This document shows positions 44,201 through 51,576 of a stretch of DNA of 64,000 nt, piece after piece. The position numbers and the translations under genes are program-made. Each line of letters begins with the position of its first letter. Position 1 is the stretch's first letter. Source of the DNA: Parvularcula dongshanensis (GTDB taxonomy: Bacteria; Pseudomonadota; Alphaproteobacteria; Caulobacterales; Parvularculaceae); assembly GCF_014199615.1 (NCBI RefSeq), contig NZ_JACHOB010000001.1, positions 1 to 64,000 on the forward strand, written 5' to 3'. Under the pieces are notes generated by a model. That model saw only the letters and a program-made list of their open reading frames with translations. It was not told the origin of the DNA and searched no databases.

Positions 44201-44825
44201 CGTACCACTCGTCGACGTACTCGAACGATTCCGGCAGGCTCTTGCCGGCCTCGCCCGCGTTCTCGCCCTTGAAGAAGCGTGCGTTCTGCACGTTGCTCGG
44301 GTTCATCGGGTGGGCTTCGAACGTCCCCCCGATCATCCCGACATACCAGGGCCACGTGCCGCCCCACTCGGTATCGGACGCTGCGTGGATGCCGACGAAA
44401 CCGCCGCCCGATTGGATGAACCGCTCGAAGACGCGCTGCTGCGCATCGTTCAGGATATCGCCGGTCGTGTTGAGGAAGACGACCGCGTCGAAGCCTTCGA
44501 TGCCGCGATCGGTGAAGACGCCGGCATCCTCGGTGGTGACCACCTCGAAGCCGTTCTCCTCGCCCAGCTCCCGAAGCATCTGCTGGCCGACCTCGATCGA
44601 ATCGTGCCGAAAGCCCGCGGTCTTGGAGAAGACGAGCACGCAGGCGCCTTCGAGCGCCCGATTGGCCGGCGCCTCGGTCGCCCCGGCTTGCGCTGCCGCC
44701 GCCCGGCCAGTGGCCTCTACGTCGTTCTCGCCGCCGCAGGACGCGACGGCCAAGGCCGCCAGACCGAACGCCACAACGGCGCACCCACGCGAACTCTTCA
44801 AGCTGCGGACCATCTGTTCATCCAC
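41292..44825 (-). CDS. Large lipoprotein: ThuA domain, sorbosone-dehydrogenase-like propeller and cytochrome c
   Basis: 1177 residues. A lipoprotein signal ends at Cys30 (FGLAALAVASC). ThuA/trehalose-utilisation domain about 60-285 (VLVFSKTAGFRHDSIEVGQQ, FVGIHAASDTEW, HPMNPSN). Six-bladed PQQ/sorbosone (GSDH) propeller about 295-725 (MPDGSILFVERPGKVKLWRE, CCHTGGAVRFGPDGYLYIAV, GVRNPYTVGFDAETG). PKD/Ig-like segment about 725-885. Class I cytochrome c about 900-990 with heme motif CSGCH (913-917) and a likely Met ligand in DRAMPAFDFL. A C-terminal sandwich (about 1000-1177, TYDLTGLGGIGLQWAFDGAY) resembles carbohydrate-binding modules. Such fusions are typical of Bacteroidetes and Planctomycetes and less usual in alphaproteobacteria. 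Probable periplasmic oxidation of a sugar or glycoside with electron transfer through the heme; the substrate is unknown. Confidence 0.9.
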   Translation of the reverse strand: MDEQMVRSLKSSRGCAVVAFGLAALAVASCGGENDVEATGRAAAAQAGATEAPANRALEGACVLVFSKTAGFRHDSIEVGQQMLRELGEENGFEVVTTEDAGVFTDRGIEGFDAVVFLNTTGDILNDAQQRVFERFIQSGGGFVGIHAASDTEWGGTWPWYVGMIGGTFEAHPMNPSNVQNARFFKGENAGEAGKSLPESFEYVDEWYDFNNLDETTTPILFIDRDSYIGATAEGMERIAWAHEYDGGRVFYTNFGHKNETFSDDLFRNHVIDGLSWAVGDRDRRAFLDGRPDPDRFAKDVLIEPLDEPVSLDVMPDGSILFVERPGKVKLWREGEGVSIVGEADVFTGEGNSEFGLLAIAGVPYDRAGPLEGAYMMYDVLEGEQILQRVAYVPVEGGTFDFAAANTLLDIPSDPNCCHTGGAVRFGPDGYLYIAVGDNSNPFEIDGLAPLSEDVPEQDARRSAGNTMDLRGKILRIAPSPDGSYEVPEGNLFVEGEEGRPEIYVMGVRNPYTVGFDAETGTLFFGDVGPDAQTDTEAGPRGYDEVNRADAAGNFGWPFFVGDSRPYRRPEGEAPYPNALYDPQAPINSSPRNTGARTLPPAHPALIWYPYAVSETFPEMGAGGRNALVAGVYRRPADAGEGAWPAYFDGKLIISDFMRRYLKAVTIDEAGFAEQIMPIAEDTKLASPLDLEFGPDGALYVLEYGTRWFTGNDDARLSRVRYLGDGNRAPQLTLSLDRTAGALPLAIKASAEGSTDPDGDDFSLAWAVVPAERDASPADYPRLFANAAAQGMQAELSLSKPGHHLVIARATDAQGAVSYDAVGVDSGNEPPQVTLAIDGNRSFFWPGREEVAYRVEVTDAEDGTAVRDRINVVAAKASVDGPPAPVVLGHLAAAEASGAAPTELPELFDENSCSGCHQIAASSIGPAYTEVAQRYGGEADGRKTLLTTLAEGSSGKWGDRAMPAFDFLDESVREEMVDFVLSLKTDGTSLPAEGTVSASQFLDEPDQYVSVIASYTDGGSGEAPPLVGRDEVRLRSNKVGLYGLLDGAEEPVDGAEALEYGDLEMVSMTAGGGAMPLGTYDLTGLGGIGLQWAFDGAYWPGGDVVLELLSGSADGDVLAQAPVTLPDDGGEARGTAELSFGDGAAGMTPLFLRVRPADGNDQESRLALTEAVFEPLR

Positions 44826-44898
44826 CCTGATCGCCTTGACGGCGTTGTTGTTATCTCAATTGCCTAGCCGACGGGCCGGAGCTTGTCATGTCGCGCCG

Positions 44899-45969
44899 TT
44901 ACCTGTCCAAGCCGAGGATTTGGCGGTTCGCCCCTTCGTCCGTGCCCGATCCGGCGAAGTCGTCGAAGGCGCCCTTGGCGGGCTCGATGATGTGCTCCGC
45001 GACGAACTTCGCGCCTTCGATCGCGCCCTGCTTGGGGTCCTTCAAGCAGCACTCCCACTCGACCACGGCCCAGCCGTCGAAGCCGTAATGGGTGAGCTTC
45101 GAGAAGATCGCGCGGAAGTCGATCATGCCGTCGCCCAAAGAGCGGAACCGGCCCGCGCGGTCGCGCCAGTCCGCGTAGCCGCCGTAGACGCCGGTGCGTC
45201 CGTCAGGCCGGAACTCCGCGTCCTTGACGTGGAACATCTTGATTCGTTCATGGTACAGATCGATGTAGTGTAGGTAGTCGAGCTGCTGCAGCATGAAGTG
45301 CGACGGGTCGTAGAGTATGTTGCAGCGGGGATGGCCGCCAACCGCGTCCAAGAACCGCTCGAAGGTCGCCCCGTCGTGAAGATCCTCGCCCGGATGGACT
45401 TCGTAGCAGAGGTCGACGCCGTTCTCGTCGAACACATCGAGGATCGGACGCCACCGCCGGGCGAGCTCCGCGAAGGCCTCGTCGACGAGGCCGGCCGAAC
45501 GCTGTGGCCAGGGGTACATGTAAGGCCAGGCCAGCGCGCCGGAGAAGGTCGCGTGCTCGGTGACGCCGAGGCGGCGGCTCGCTTGGGCGGCGAGCTTCAG
45601 CTGCTCGATCGCCCATTCCGTTCTGGCGGCGGGGTTGCCGTGCAGCTTCGCCGGCGCGAACGCGTCGAAGAGCGCGTCGTAGGCCGGATGAACCGCGACG
45701 AGCTGCCCGTGCAGGTGGCTGGCGAGCTCGGTCAGCGCGACCCCCGCCTCTTCGCAGACGCCGCGCACCTCGTCGGCGTAGGTCTGGCTCTCGGCGGCTT
45801 TGGCGACGTCGAAGTAGTGCGGGTCGTTGGTCGGAATCTGAACGCCCTTGTATCCCGCCCCCGCCATCCACGAGCAGGCGTTCGGCAAGGTATCAAACGG
45901 CGCCTCATCCGAAAGGAATTGGATGAGGTAGATCGCGGGGCCCTTAATGCGTCCCATCGGCTTTGCCAT
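44899..45969 (-). CDS. Sugar phosphate isomerase/epimerase-like TIM-barrel protein
   Basis: 356 residues of the AP-endonuclease-2 TIM-barrel family. Metal and active-site residues are seen in the usual order: ELASHLHGQLVAVHP, LCYEVHPGEDLHDGAT, NILYDPSHFMLQQLDYLHYI, IKMFHVKDAE and AVVEWECCLKD. Such proteins pair with ThuA and Gfo/Idh/MocA enzymes in inositol and 3-keto-glycoside pathways. It lies 73 bp from the lipoprotein gene and 30 bp from the Gfo/Idh/MocA gene on the same strand, so one operon is likely. Confidence 0.9.
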   Translation of the reverse strand: MAKPMGRIKGPAIYLIQFLSDEAPFDTLPNACSWMAGAGYKGVQIPTNDPHYFDVAKAAESQTYADEVRGVCEEAGVALTELASHLHGQLVAVHPAYDALFDAFAPAKLHGNPAARTEWAIEQLKLAAQASRRLGVTEHATFSGALAWPYMYPWPQRSAGLVDEAFAELARRWRPILDVFDENGVDLCYEVHPGEDLHDGATFERFLDAVGGHPRCNILYDPSHFMLQQLDYLHYIDLYHERIKMFHVKDAEFRPDGRTGVYGGYADWRDRAGRFRSLGDGMIDFRAIFSKLTHYGFDGWAVVEWECCLKDPKQGAIEGAKFVAEHIIEPAKGAFDDFAGSGTDEGANRQILGLDR

Positions 45970-45999
45970 GACGTTTCCTCTCGTCGTTATCGTCGCACT

Positions 46000-47181
46000 T
46001 CAGTCGAGGTAGGATTGTTCGGTATCGATCTTCGTCCAGGACTCCCTTCGGCTCGAGCGCAGCGACGCATCGAGGAACGCCATGCCGCGCACGCCGTCCT
46101 CGATGCCTGGCAACGCCGATGACCTTGTGCCCGTTCGGACGGCGTCCGCGAAGAGGTCGTAAAGGTTTGCAAAGGCCTCGAGGTAGCCTTCGGGGTGGCC
46201 CATCGGCGTCCGGCAGCGCGCGCTCGCCAGCTCGCTCAAATACCCACCGCCGGCGCGCAGCCTCTGATGGGGGGCAGCCGTCGGCATCAGCCAAAGCGTG
46301 TTCGGCTCCTCCTGTGCCCAGCGAAGCCCCGCCTTGTCGCCGAAGACTTCGATCCTGAGCCCGTTCTCCTCGCCCGGCGAGACCTGGCTCGCCAGAAGGA
46401 CGCCGCGGGCGCCGTTCTCGAAGCGAAGAAGGGCCGCACCGTCGTCTTCCAGGCGGCGGCCTTCCACATGCGCGGTCAGGTCCGCGCAGAGCTCGCTCAC
46501 CCGCACGCCGGCGATGGTCTCCGCGAGGTTGAAGGCGTGCGTGCCGATGTCGCCGAAGCAACCCGAGGGGCCCGACAAGGCCGGATCGGTGCGCCATGAG
46601 GCCTGCTTTTGCCCCTCCCCTTCGACGGGGTCGGTCAGCCACTCTTGCGGGTACTGCACGACGATGCGGCGGACCTCGCCGAGCTCACCCCGCGCGACGC
46701 GATCGATCGCCTCGGCGACCATGGGGTAGCCCAGATAGGTGTGCGTGAGCGCGTAGACGCCGGGGGCCGCGCCGACCGCTGCGCGCAGCTCGATCGCCTC
46801 GTCCAGCGTACGCGTGGCGGGCTTGTCCGAGATGACGTGGAAACCCGCCTCGAGCGCCGCCTTCGAGACCGGTAGATGCATGTGGTTCGGGGTGACGACC
46901 GCCACCGCCTCCATCCGCTCCTCAGGCGGCAAGGCGAGCTCGCGCTCGATCATCGCCTCGTAGGAGGGGTAGCTGCGGGCTTCGGGCAGACGCAGCATCC
47001 GGCCCGACCGACGCGCCCGGTCCGGATCGCTCGACAACGCGCCGCAGACCAAAGCGAATCGTCCGCTGATCCGCATCGCCAGCCGATGCACCTCTCCGAT
47101 AAAGGCCCCTTCGCCGCCGCCCACCATGCCGATGCGCACGAGCGGTTGCGGCCCCTGCTGCGTCTCGTGCGTTTCGATCAT
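46000..47181 (-). CDS. Gfo/Idh/MocA-family oxidoreductase
   Basis: 393 residues. The NAD(P)-binding domain has IGMVGGGEGAFIGEVHRLAM and the family motif HVISDKPATRTLDEAIELRA (DKP with the catalytic Lys). The C-terminal domain carries the conserved GCFGDIGTHAFNLAE. Family enzymes oxidise or reduce sugars at C3 or similar positions. It is first of a minus-strand operon with the TIM-barrel protein, the ThuA lipoprotein and possibly the TonB receptor; divergent from the MFS transporter. Confidence 0.92.
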   Translation of the reverse strand: MIETHETQQGPQPLVRIGMVGGGEGAFIGEVHRLAMRISGRFALVCGALSSDPDRARRSGRMLRLPEARSYPSYEAMIERELALPPEERMEAVAVVTPNHMHLPVSKAALEAGFHVISDKPATRTLDEAIELRAAVGAAPGVYALTHTYLGYPMVAEAIDRVARGELGEVRRIVVQYPQEWLTDPVEGEGQKQASWRTDPALSGPSGCFGDIGTHAFNLAETIAGVRVSELCADLTAHVEGRRLEDDGAALLRFENGARGVLLASQVSPGEENGLRIEVFGDKAGLRWAQEEPNTLWLMPTAAPHQRLRAGGGYLSELASARCRTPMGHPEGYLEAFANLYDLFADAVRTGTRSSALPGIEDGVRGMAFLDASLRSSRRESWTKIDTEQSYLD

Positions 47182-47289
47182 GGCGTTCTCCCTTACAGTA
47201 GACTAATGTTCTAGCGTTCGCGCCGACACAATGACCAATAAACACGACCGCGGCTACGCATCGCGGCAGATCGGCGGCAGGGAGATGAA
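47182..47289. promoter_or_regulatory. Divergent promoter region between the sugar operon and MFS gene
   Basis: 108 bp between divergent starts, somewhat A+T-richer than its surroundings (ATGACCAATAAACACGACC). Promoters for both sides must be here. No operator recognised and no regulator gene is adjacent. Confidence 0.45.
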
Positions 47290-48567
47290 ATGGTAGACGT
47301 AGCTACGGGTACGGCAGGCGGGTATCAGGCCACGGAGCGCCCGAACCGCCTCTTCGTCATGGCTTGCCTTTCGCTGGTTGTCACGGCGATGACCTTCGCG
47401 ATCAGAGCGGGCATCCTCGTGCAGCTCGGCGACGAGTTCGCGCTTTCGGGCACGCAGCTCGGCTGGGTCAACGCGATGGCGTTTCTCGGCTTCCCGGTCG
47501 CGATGATGGTCGGCGGCCTCGTCTACAACGCCGTGGGGCCGAAGAGACTGTTGATGGTCGCCTTCGTCGGCCATGTCATAGGCCTCGTCCTGACGATATT
47601 GGCGACGGGCTTTTGGGGCCTCATCGTCTCGACCTTCTTCATCGGCTTCGCGAACGGCGCCGTCGAAGCGGCCTGCAATCCGATGATCGCGGACGTCTAT
47701 CACCGCAACAAGACCACCATGCTGAACCGCTTCCACGTCTGGTTCCCCGGCGGCATCGTCATCGGCGCGCTCATCTCCTTCGCCATGACCCGCATGGGCC
47801 TCGGCTGGCAATCGCAGATCGGCATCATGCTCATCCCGACCGCCGCGTACGGCTACATGCTCTTTACGCAAACGTTCCCGCCGACGCGGCACACCGAGAC
47901 CTCGACCGTCGCGAACCTCAAGGCGCTCCTCAGCCCGCTCTTCATCGTCATGATCATCTTGATGACCATGACCGCGACGACGGAACTCGGCACCGGGCAG
48001 TGGATCGAGCGGATCCTCGCGGGCGTCGGGGCGTCGGGCCTTCTCGTCCTCGCGCTGACCAACACCATCATGGCAGGCGGCCGGTTCTTCGCGGGGCCCG
48101 TCATCCACCGGCTGAACCCGGTGGGCGTGCTTCTGGCCTCGGCCGCGCTCTCCGCGCTCGGCCTGTTCCTCTTCACGCAGACCTCGGGACCTGCGGTGTA
48201 CCTGGCGGCGATCGTCTTCGCCTTCGGCGTCACCTACTTCTGGCCGACCATGATCGGCTTCGTCGGCGAGTACCTGCCCCGCACGGGCGCGGTCGGCATG
48301 TCGCTGATGGGCGGCGCGGGCATGTTCGGGGTCAGCATTTGGAACCCCGTGATCGGCGGCTGGCTCGACGGCGCGCGCGAAAGCGCCGTCTCGGGCGGCC
48401 TGTCGGGCATGGAGGCGGACGTGGCGGCAGGCCAGGCCGTGCTCGGACGCCTCGTCGTGTTTCCCATACTGCTCGTCGTCGCGTTCAGCATCCTCTACCT
48501 CGCGAGGCTCAAACGCCCGGAACACGCCGCCGAAGCGCCACCGGTCGGCGTCGCGCCGATCCGCTGA
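47290..48567 (+). CDS. MFS transporter, sugar or nucleoside proton-symporter type
   Basis: 425 residues with about 12 hydrophobic segments and the long central loop at about 195-215. Start ATG 47290, GGGAG just upstream. Cytoplasmic motif VYNAVGPKRLLMVAFVGHVI after segment 2. General style resembles the FucP/NupG-like or OPA-like sugar symporters. It is divergent from the Gfo/Idh/MocA operon, so it probably imports the sugar that operon metabolises. Confidence 0.88.
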   Translation: MVDVATGTAGGYQATERPNRLFVMACLSLVVTAMTFAIRAGILVQLGDEFALSGTQLGWVNAMAFLGFPVAMMVGGLVYNAVGPKRLLMVAFVGHVIGLVLTILATGFWGLIVSTFFIGFANGAVEAACNPMIADVYHRNKTTMLNRFHVWFPGGIVIGALISFAMTRMGLGWQSQIGIMLIPTAAYGYMLFTQTFPPTRHTETSTVANLKALLSPLFIVMIILMTMTATTELGTGQWIERILAGVGASGLLVLALTNTIMAGGRFFAGPVIHRLNPVGVLLASAALSALGLFLFTQTSGPAVYLAAIVFAFGVTYFWPTMIGFVGEYLPRTGAVGMSLMGGAGMFGVSIWNPVIGGWLDGARESAVSGGLSGMEADVAAGQAVLGRLVVFPILLVVAFSILYLARLKRPEHAAEAPPVGVAPIR

Positions 48568-48869
48568 GGCACGGCGAGGAGGCCTTCTTGCCGACGTAGC
48601 GACCGCAGGCCCGGGGCGGCCCATACCGTCCGTCGCCATTCTTCTGCGCGAGGAGCGGTACGGCGGGTTGGTCTTCGTCGTCGCTTGCCCGCTCCTCGTC
48701 GACGCGATGTCCAGATCGCGTCGCCCCTGCCCGCATGGGCGACTGGCGGCGCTGGAAAGGGACCGGGGTCGGCGCGCATCGTAAGGAAGATCGCTCACGA
48801 CCGAGGCGGGTCAGCCTGGAGTCTCCCGTCGCCGCAGGCCGTCCTACCGGGTAGGTCGAATCCGGACAG
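48568..48869. other. Intergenic region between MFS and GH3 genes
   Basis: About 300 bp where two convergent genes end. No supported gene or clear terminator. Open frames here on both strands are Arg-rich artefacts of high G+C. Confidence 0.45.
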
Positions 48870-51389
48870 TCATGGTGTCTCCTGTCCTGACCGAGAGGGG
48901 CACGCATCGCCGGCGGCCCCTTTCATTAGGGCGACGTCCGAGAGAGCGAGGGTCATGGGGCCTTCGGCGTGCAGGCGCATGGCGGCGGTCACAGCCGAAA
49001 GGTCCGCACCGGCAGTCTCGAAGCACCGCAGCGGCACGCGCAACGTCGTCCAGTCACTCGGAACGGCGGCGAGCATGTCGGTGACGTCTATCGTAGCGAG
49101 CTCGGTGCCGCCGAGCCCGAGAAGGACACTACCCGAGGGCTTCTGGTCGGCGCGCAGTTCGATGACCAACGACGCCTCGCTATCGCCGCTCAGATCGACC
49201 GGCCGGTCCGTCAGTAGTTCGACCCAGGCGGCGCCAGTGCCGGACCAGCGTGCGAGCCAGGCGTCCTCCTGCCGGTCCCGATCGATCGACCGCAGGGTCA
49301 GCGACTCACTGCCATAGGTCGCGACGCGCTTGCCCACCGCGGCGATCTTCGGCGCCTGCTCGTCGCCTATCGAGAGCGCGAAGCCGTTCGCGCCCCGCCC
49401 GTCGGCGAGGAAGACGCCGGGCGGCGCGGCCTCCGTAGCGGACTTCGTCTCCTCGAGCGTCCCGACCATCATGTCGTCGCCGTAGCGAAGGCCGTACCCA
49501 TAGGCGAACTGCGGATCGTATCCGTCATCCCCGACGTTCAAGGGCCCCTGGTCTGGCCTCCTTGGCCAGGAGAAGGACAGCTTGCCGGTGAAGTCGAAAT
49601 CCGCGGCGCCGCCTGGTTTGGCGAGGAGCACGTCCGCGATCCCGGCGCCCTCGCTGCCCGGCAGCCATGCGGCGACGAAGGCGTCCGCCGCGTTGATGTG
49701 CGGGTTGACGTAGAGCGGCCTGCCGGAGATCAGAACGGCGGCGGTGGGCACGCCCTCTTCGCGGAGCTCGAGGAGCATGCGCAAGCTCTCCTCGTTCTCC
49801 GTGCGCAGGGCGAGGTCCGCTCGATCCCCCTGGTATTCTGCGTAAGGATCTTCGCCGAAGACGACGATCGCTGCGTCGGGCTTGTTCTCGAACCGCCCGT
49901 CCGGACTGAGGATGGCGGTTCCGCCCGCCGCCTCGACCTTGTCCCGCAACCCCGCCCAGATCGATGTCGCGCCGGGAAAGTCCGCGTTCGTGTTGTCGTC
50001 GCCTTGCCAGCTCAAGGTCCAGCCGCCGCTCGCCTTGCCGATGTCATCCGCCCCGGCCCCTGCAACGAGCAGGCGCCTCGTCGGGTCGATGGGCAAGAGC
50101 CCCGCGTCATTCTTGAGGAGCACCAGGGACTTGCGAACCGCTTCGCGAGCGATCGCGCGATGGGCCAGCGCGCCGAGTATGTCCTCATCTCCGGCATGCG
50201 GGCGTTTCGACGGCAGACCCTGCTCGAAGATCCCAGCCCGGAACTTGACGCGTAGGATCCGCCTCACCGCGTCGTCCAGCCGTTCCATCGGGATCGTGCC
50301 GTCTTGCACCTGAGCGACAAGGTTGCCGTGCAGTTCCTTCCAGTCCTCGGGCACGTTGAACATGTCGAGCCCGGCGTTGAACGCGATCGGGCAGTCTCCA
50401 TTGGTGCAGCCCGGAATCTGTCCATGCGCGTTCCAGTCGCCGAACAGGATGCCGTCGAAGCCGAAGCGTCCCTTCAGGACGTGCGTTAGAAGCCCCTCGC
50501 TCGCATGAAGCTTCGTGCCCTGCCAGCTCGAGAAGCTCGCCATGACGGACTGGACCCCGGCCGAGACGGCTGGCGGATAGCCAGCCCCCGCCACGTCGCG
50601 CAGCCGCTCTTCCGACGCCAGATTGTCGCCCTGGTCCCGCCCGCCGTCCGTGCCGCCGTCGCCGAGGTAGTGCTTCGCCGTCGCCACGACGTGGTCTTGG
50701 TCGAGGAACGTCTCCCCTTCCCCCTGAAGCCCCCGGACCATGGCATCCGCGTAGAGCGCGACGAGATCGGGGGCCTCGGCGTAGCTCTCATAGGTCCGCC
50801 CCCACCGGTCGTCCCGCGCGACGGCCAAGGTCGGCGCGAAGGACCAGTCCATCCCGAGCGCCCGCACTTCCCGCGCGGTCGCTTCGCCGATGCGCCGAAT
50901 GAGGTCCGGATCGCGGGCGGCGCCGAGGCCGATGTTGTGCGGAAACAACGTCGCGCCGTAGACGTTGTTGTGGCCGTGCACGGCGTCTGTCGCCCACATC
51001 ATTGGAATACGGACATGCCCGTCCTCCCGGTCGACCGACGCGCGCCAATAGGCGTCGATCTTCTCGAGCCAGTCTGCAGGGGATGCATGTTTGTTGCCGT
51101 CCGGCACCGAGCCGCCACCGTTCTCGACGCTGCCGATATGATAGGTCCGCACGTCGTCGGGGGTGACGGACTTCATCTCCGGCTGGATGACCTGACCGAC
51201 CTTCTCCTCGATGCTCATGCGGGCGAGGAGGTCGTCGATCCGGCGTTCCGCCGCCGGGTCCGGCGGCACGACGCTGCTCGCGACGGGCCAGATCTCGGGA
51301 TGGATAGGAGGCTCGGCAGCTAGCGATGCGAGACCGGTCGAAAGAAGAAGCAACCCGACGCCGAAGCCGAGAGCACGCCCTACAAACAT
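48870..51389 (-). CDS. Glycoside hydrolase family 3 beta-glucosidase-like enzyme
   Basis: 839 residues from ATG 51389 (AGAGGA about 6 bases upstream). Signal peptide MFVGRALGFGVGLLLLSTGL with cleavage near LAA-EPP. The GH3 N-terminal barrel starts DDLLARMSIEEKVGQVIQPE, continues ATAKHYLGDGGTDGG, and has the nucleophile Asp318 in ILFGDWNAHG. The C-terminal alpha/beta domain follows (LVLLKNDAGLLPIDPTRRLL, VVFGEDPYAEYQGDR) and a 150-residue tail (about 680-839) looks like an additional sandwich domain. This is the architecture of periplasmic exo-1,3/1,4-beta-glucosidases of Caulobacter- and Pseudoalteromonas-type. It belongs to the sugar locus at 39.4-48.6 kb. Confidence 0.93.
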   Translation of the reverse strand: MFVGRALGFGVGLLLLSTGLASLAAEPPIHPEIWPVASSVVPPDPAAERRIDDLLARMSIEEKVGQVIQPEMKSVTPDDVRTYHIGSVENGGGSVPDGNKHASPADWLEKIDAYWRASVDREDGHVRIPMMWATDAVHGHNNVYGATLFPHNIGLGAARDPDLIRRIGEATAREVRALGMDWSFAPTLAVARDDRWGRTYESYAEAPDLVALYADAMVRGLQGEGETFLDQDHVVATAKHYLGDGGTDGGRDQGDNLASEERLRDVAGAGYPPAVSAGVQSVMASFSSWQGTKLHASEGLLTHVLKGRFGFDGILFGDWNAHGQIPGCTNGDCPIAFNAGLDMFNVPEDWKELHGNLVAQVQDGTIPMERLDDAVRRILRVKFRAGIFEQGLPSKRPHAGDEDILGALAHRAIAREAVRKSLVLLKNDAGLLPIDPTRRLLVAGAGADDIGKASGGWTLSWQGDDNTNADFPGATSIWAGLRDKVEAAGGTAILSPDGRFENKPDAAIVVFGEDPYAEYQGDRADLALRTENEESLRMLLELREEGVPTAAVLISGRPLYVNPHINAADAFVAAWLPGSEGAGIADVLLAKPGGAADFDFTGKLSFSWPRRPDQGPLNVGDDGYDPQFAYGYGLRYGDDMMVGTLEETKSATEAAPPGVFLADGRGANGFALSIGDEQAPKIAAVGKRVATYGSESLTLRSIDRDRQEDAWLARWSGTGAAWVELLTDRPVDLSGDSEASLVIELRADQKPSGSVLLGLGGTELATIDVTDMLAAVPSDWTTLRVPLRCFETAGADLSAVTAAMRLHAEGPMTLALSDVALMKGAAGDACPSRSGQETP

Positions 51390-51576
51390 ACGTTTCCTCT
51401 TGCCGGGCGGGTGGTCCCGCCTCTTCGTGCAAGGGCTTACCACGCAACGGCGATCAGCATAGCTTCGGGCTCAGCGGCGAGTCGCGCGCTGCGCTCCGCT
51501 CGTCGTCCTAGGCGAACCGGAAACGAAGCGGGCGGGCGGCGGGGCAGAACTTCGTGCGATGGATTCAGCCTCCTGG

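Noticed and set aside
42156-44867. Long open frame antisense to the ThuA/GSDH lipoprotein
   Set aside because: Same cause: a mirror of a real gene with strong third-position G/C. No start signal and no domain pattern.
47254-48798. Long frame antisense to the MFS transporter
   Set aside because: Charged low-complexity translation (Asp/Glu/Arg/His) mirrors a hydrophobic protein, typical of antisense frames. The MFS protein on the plus strand is clear.
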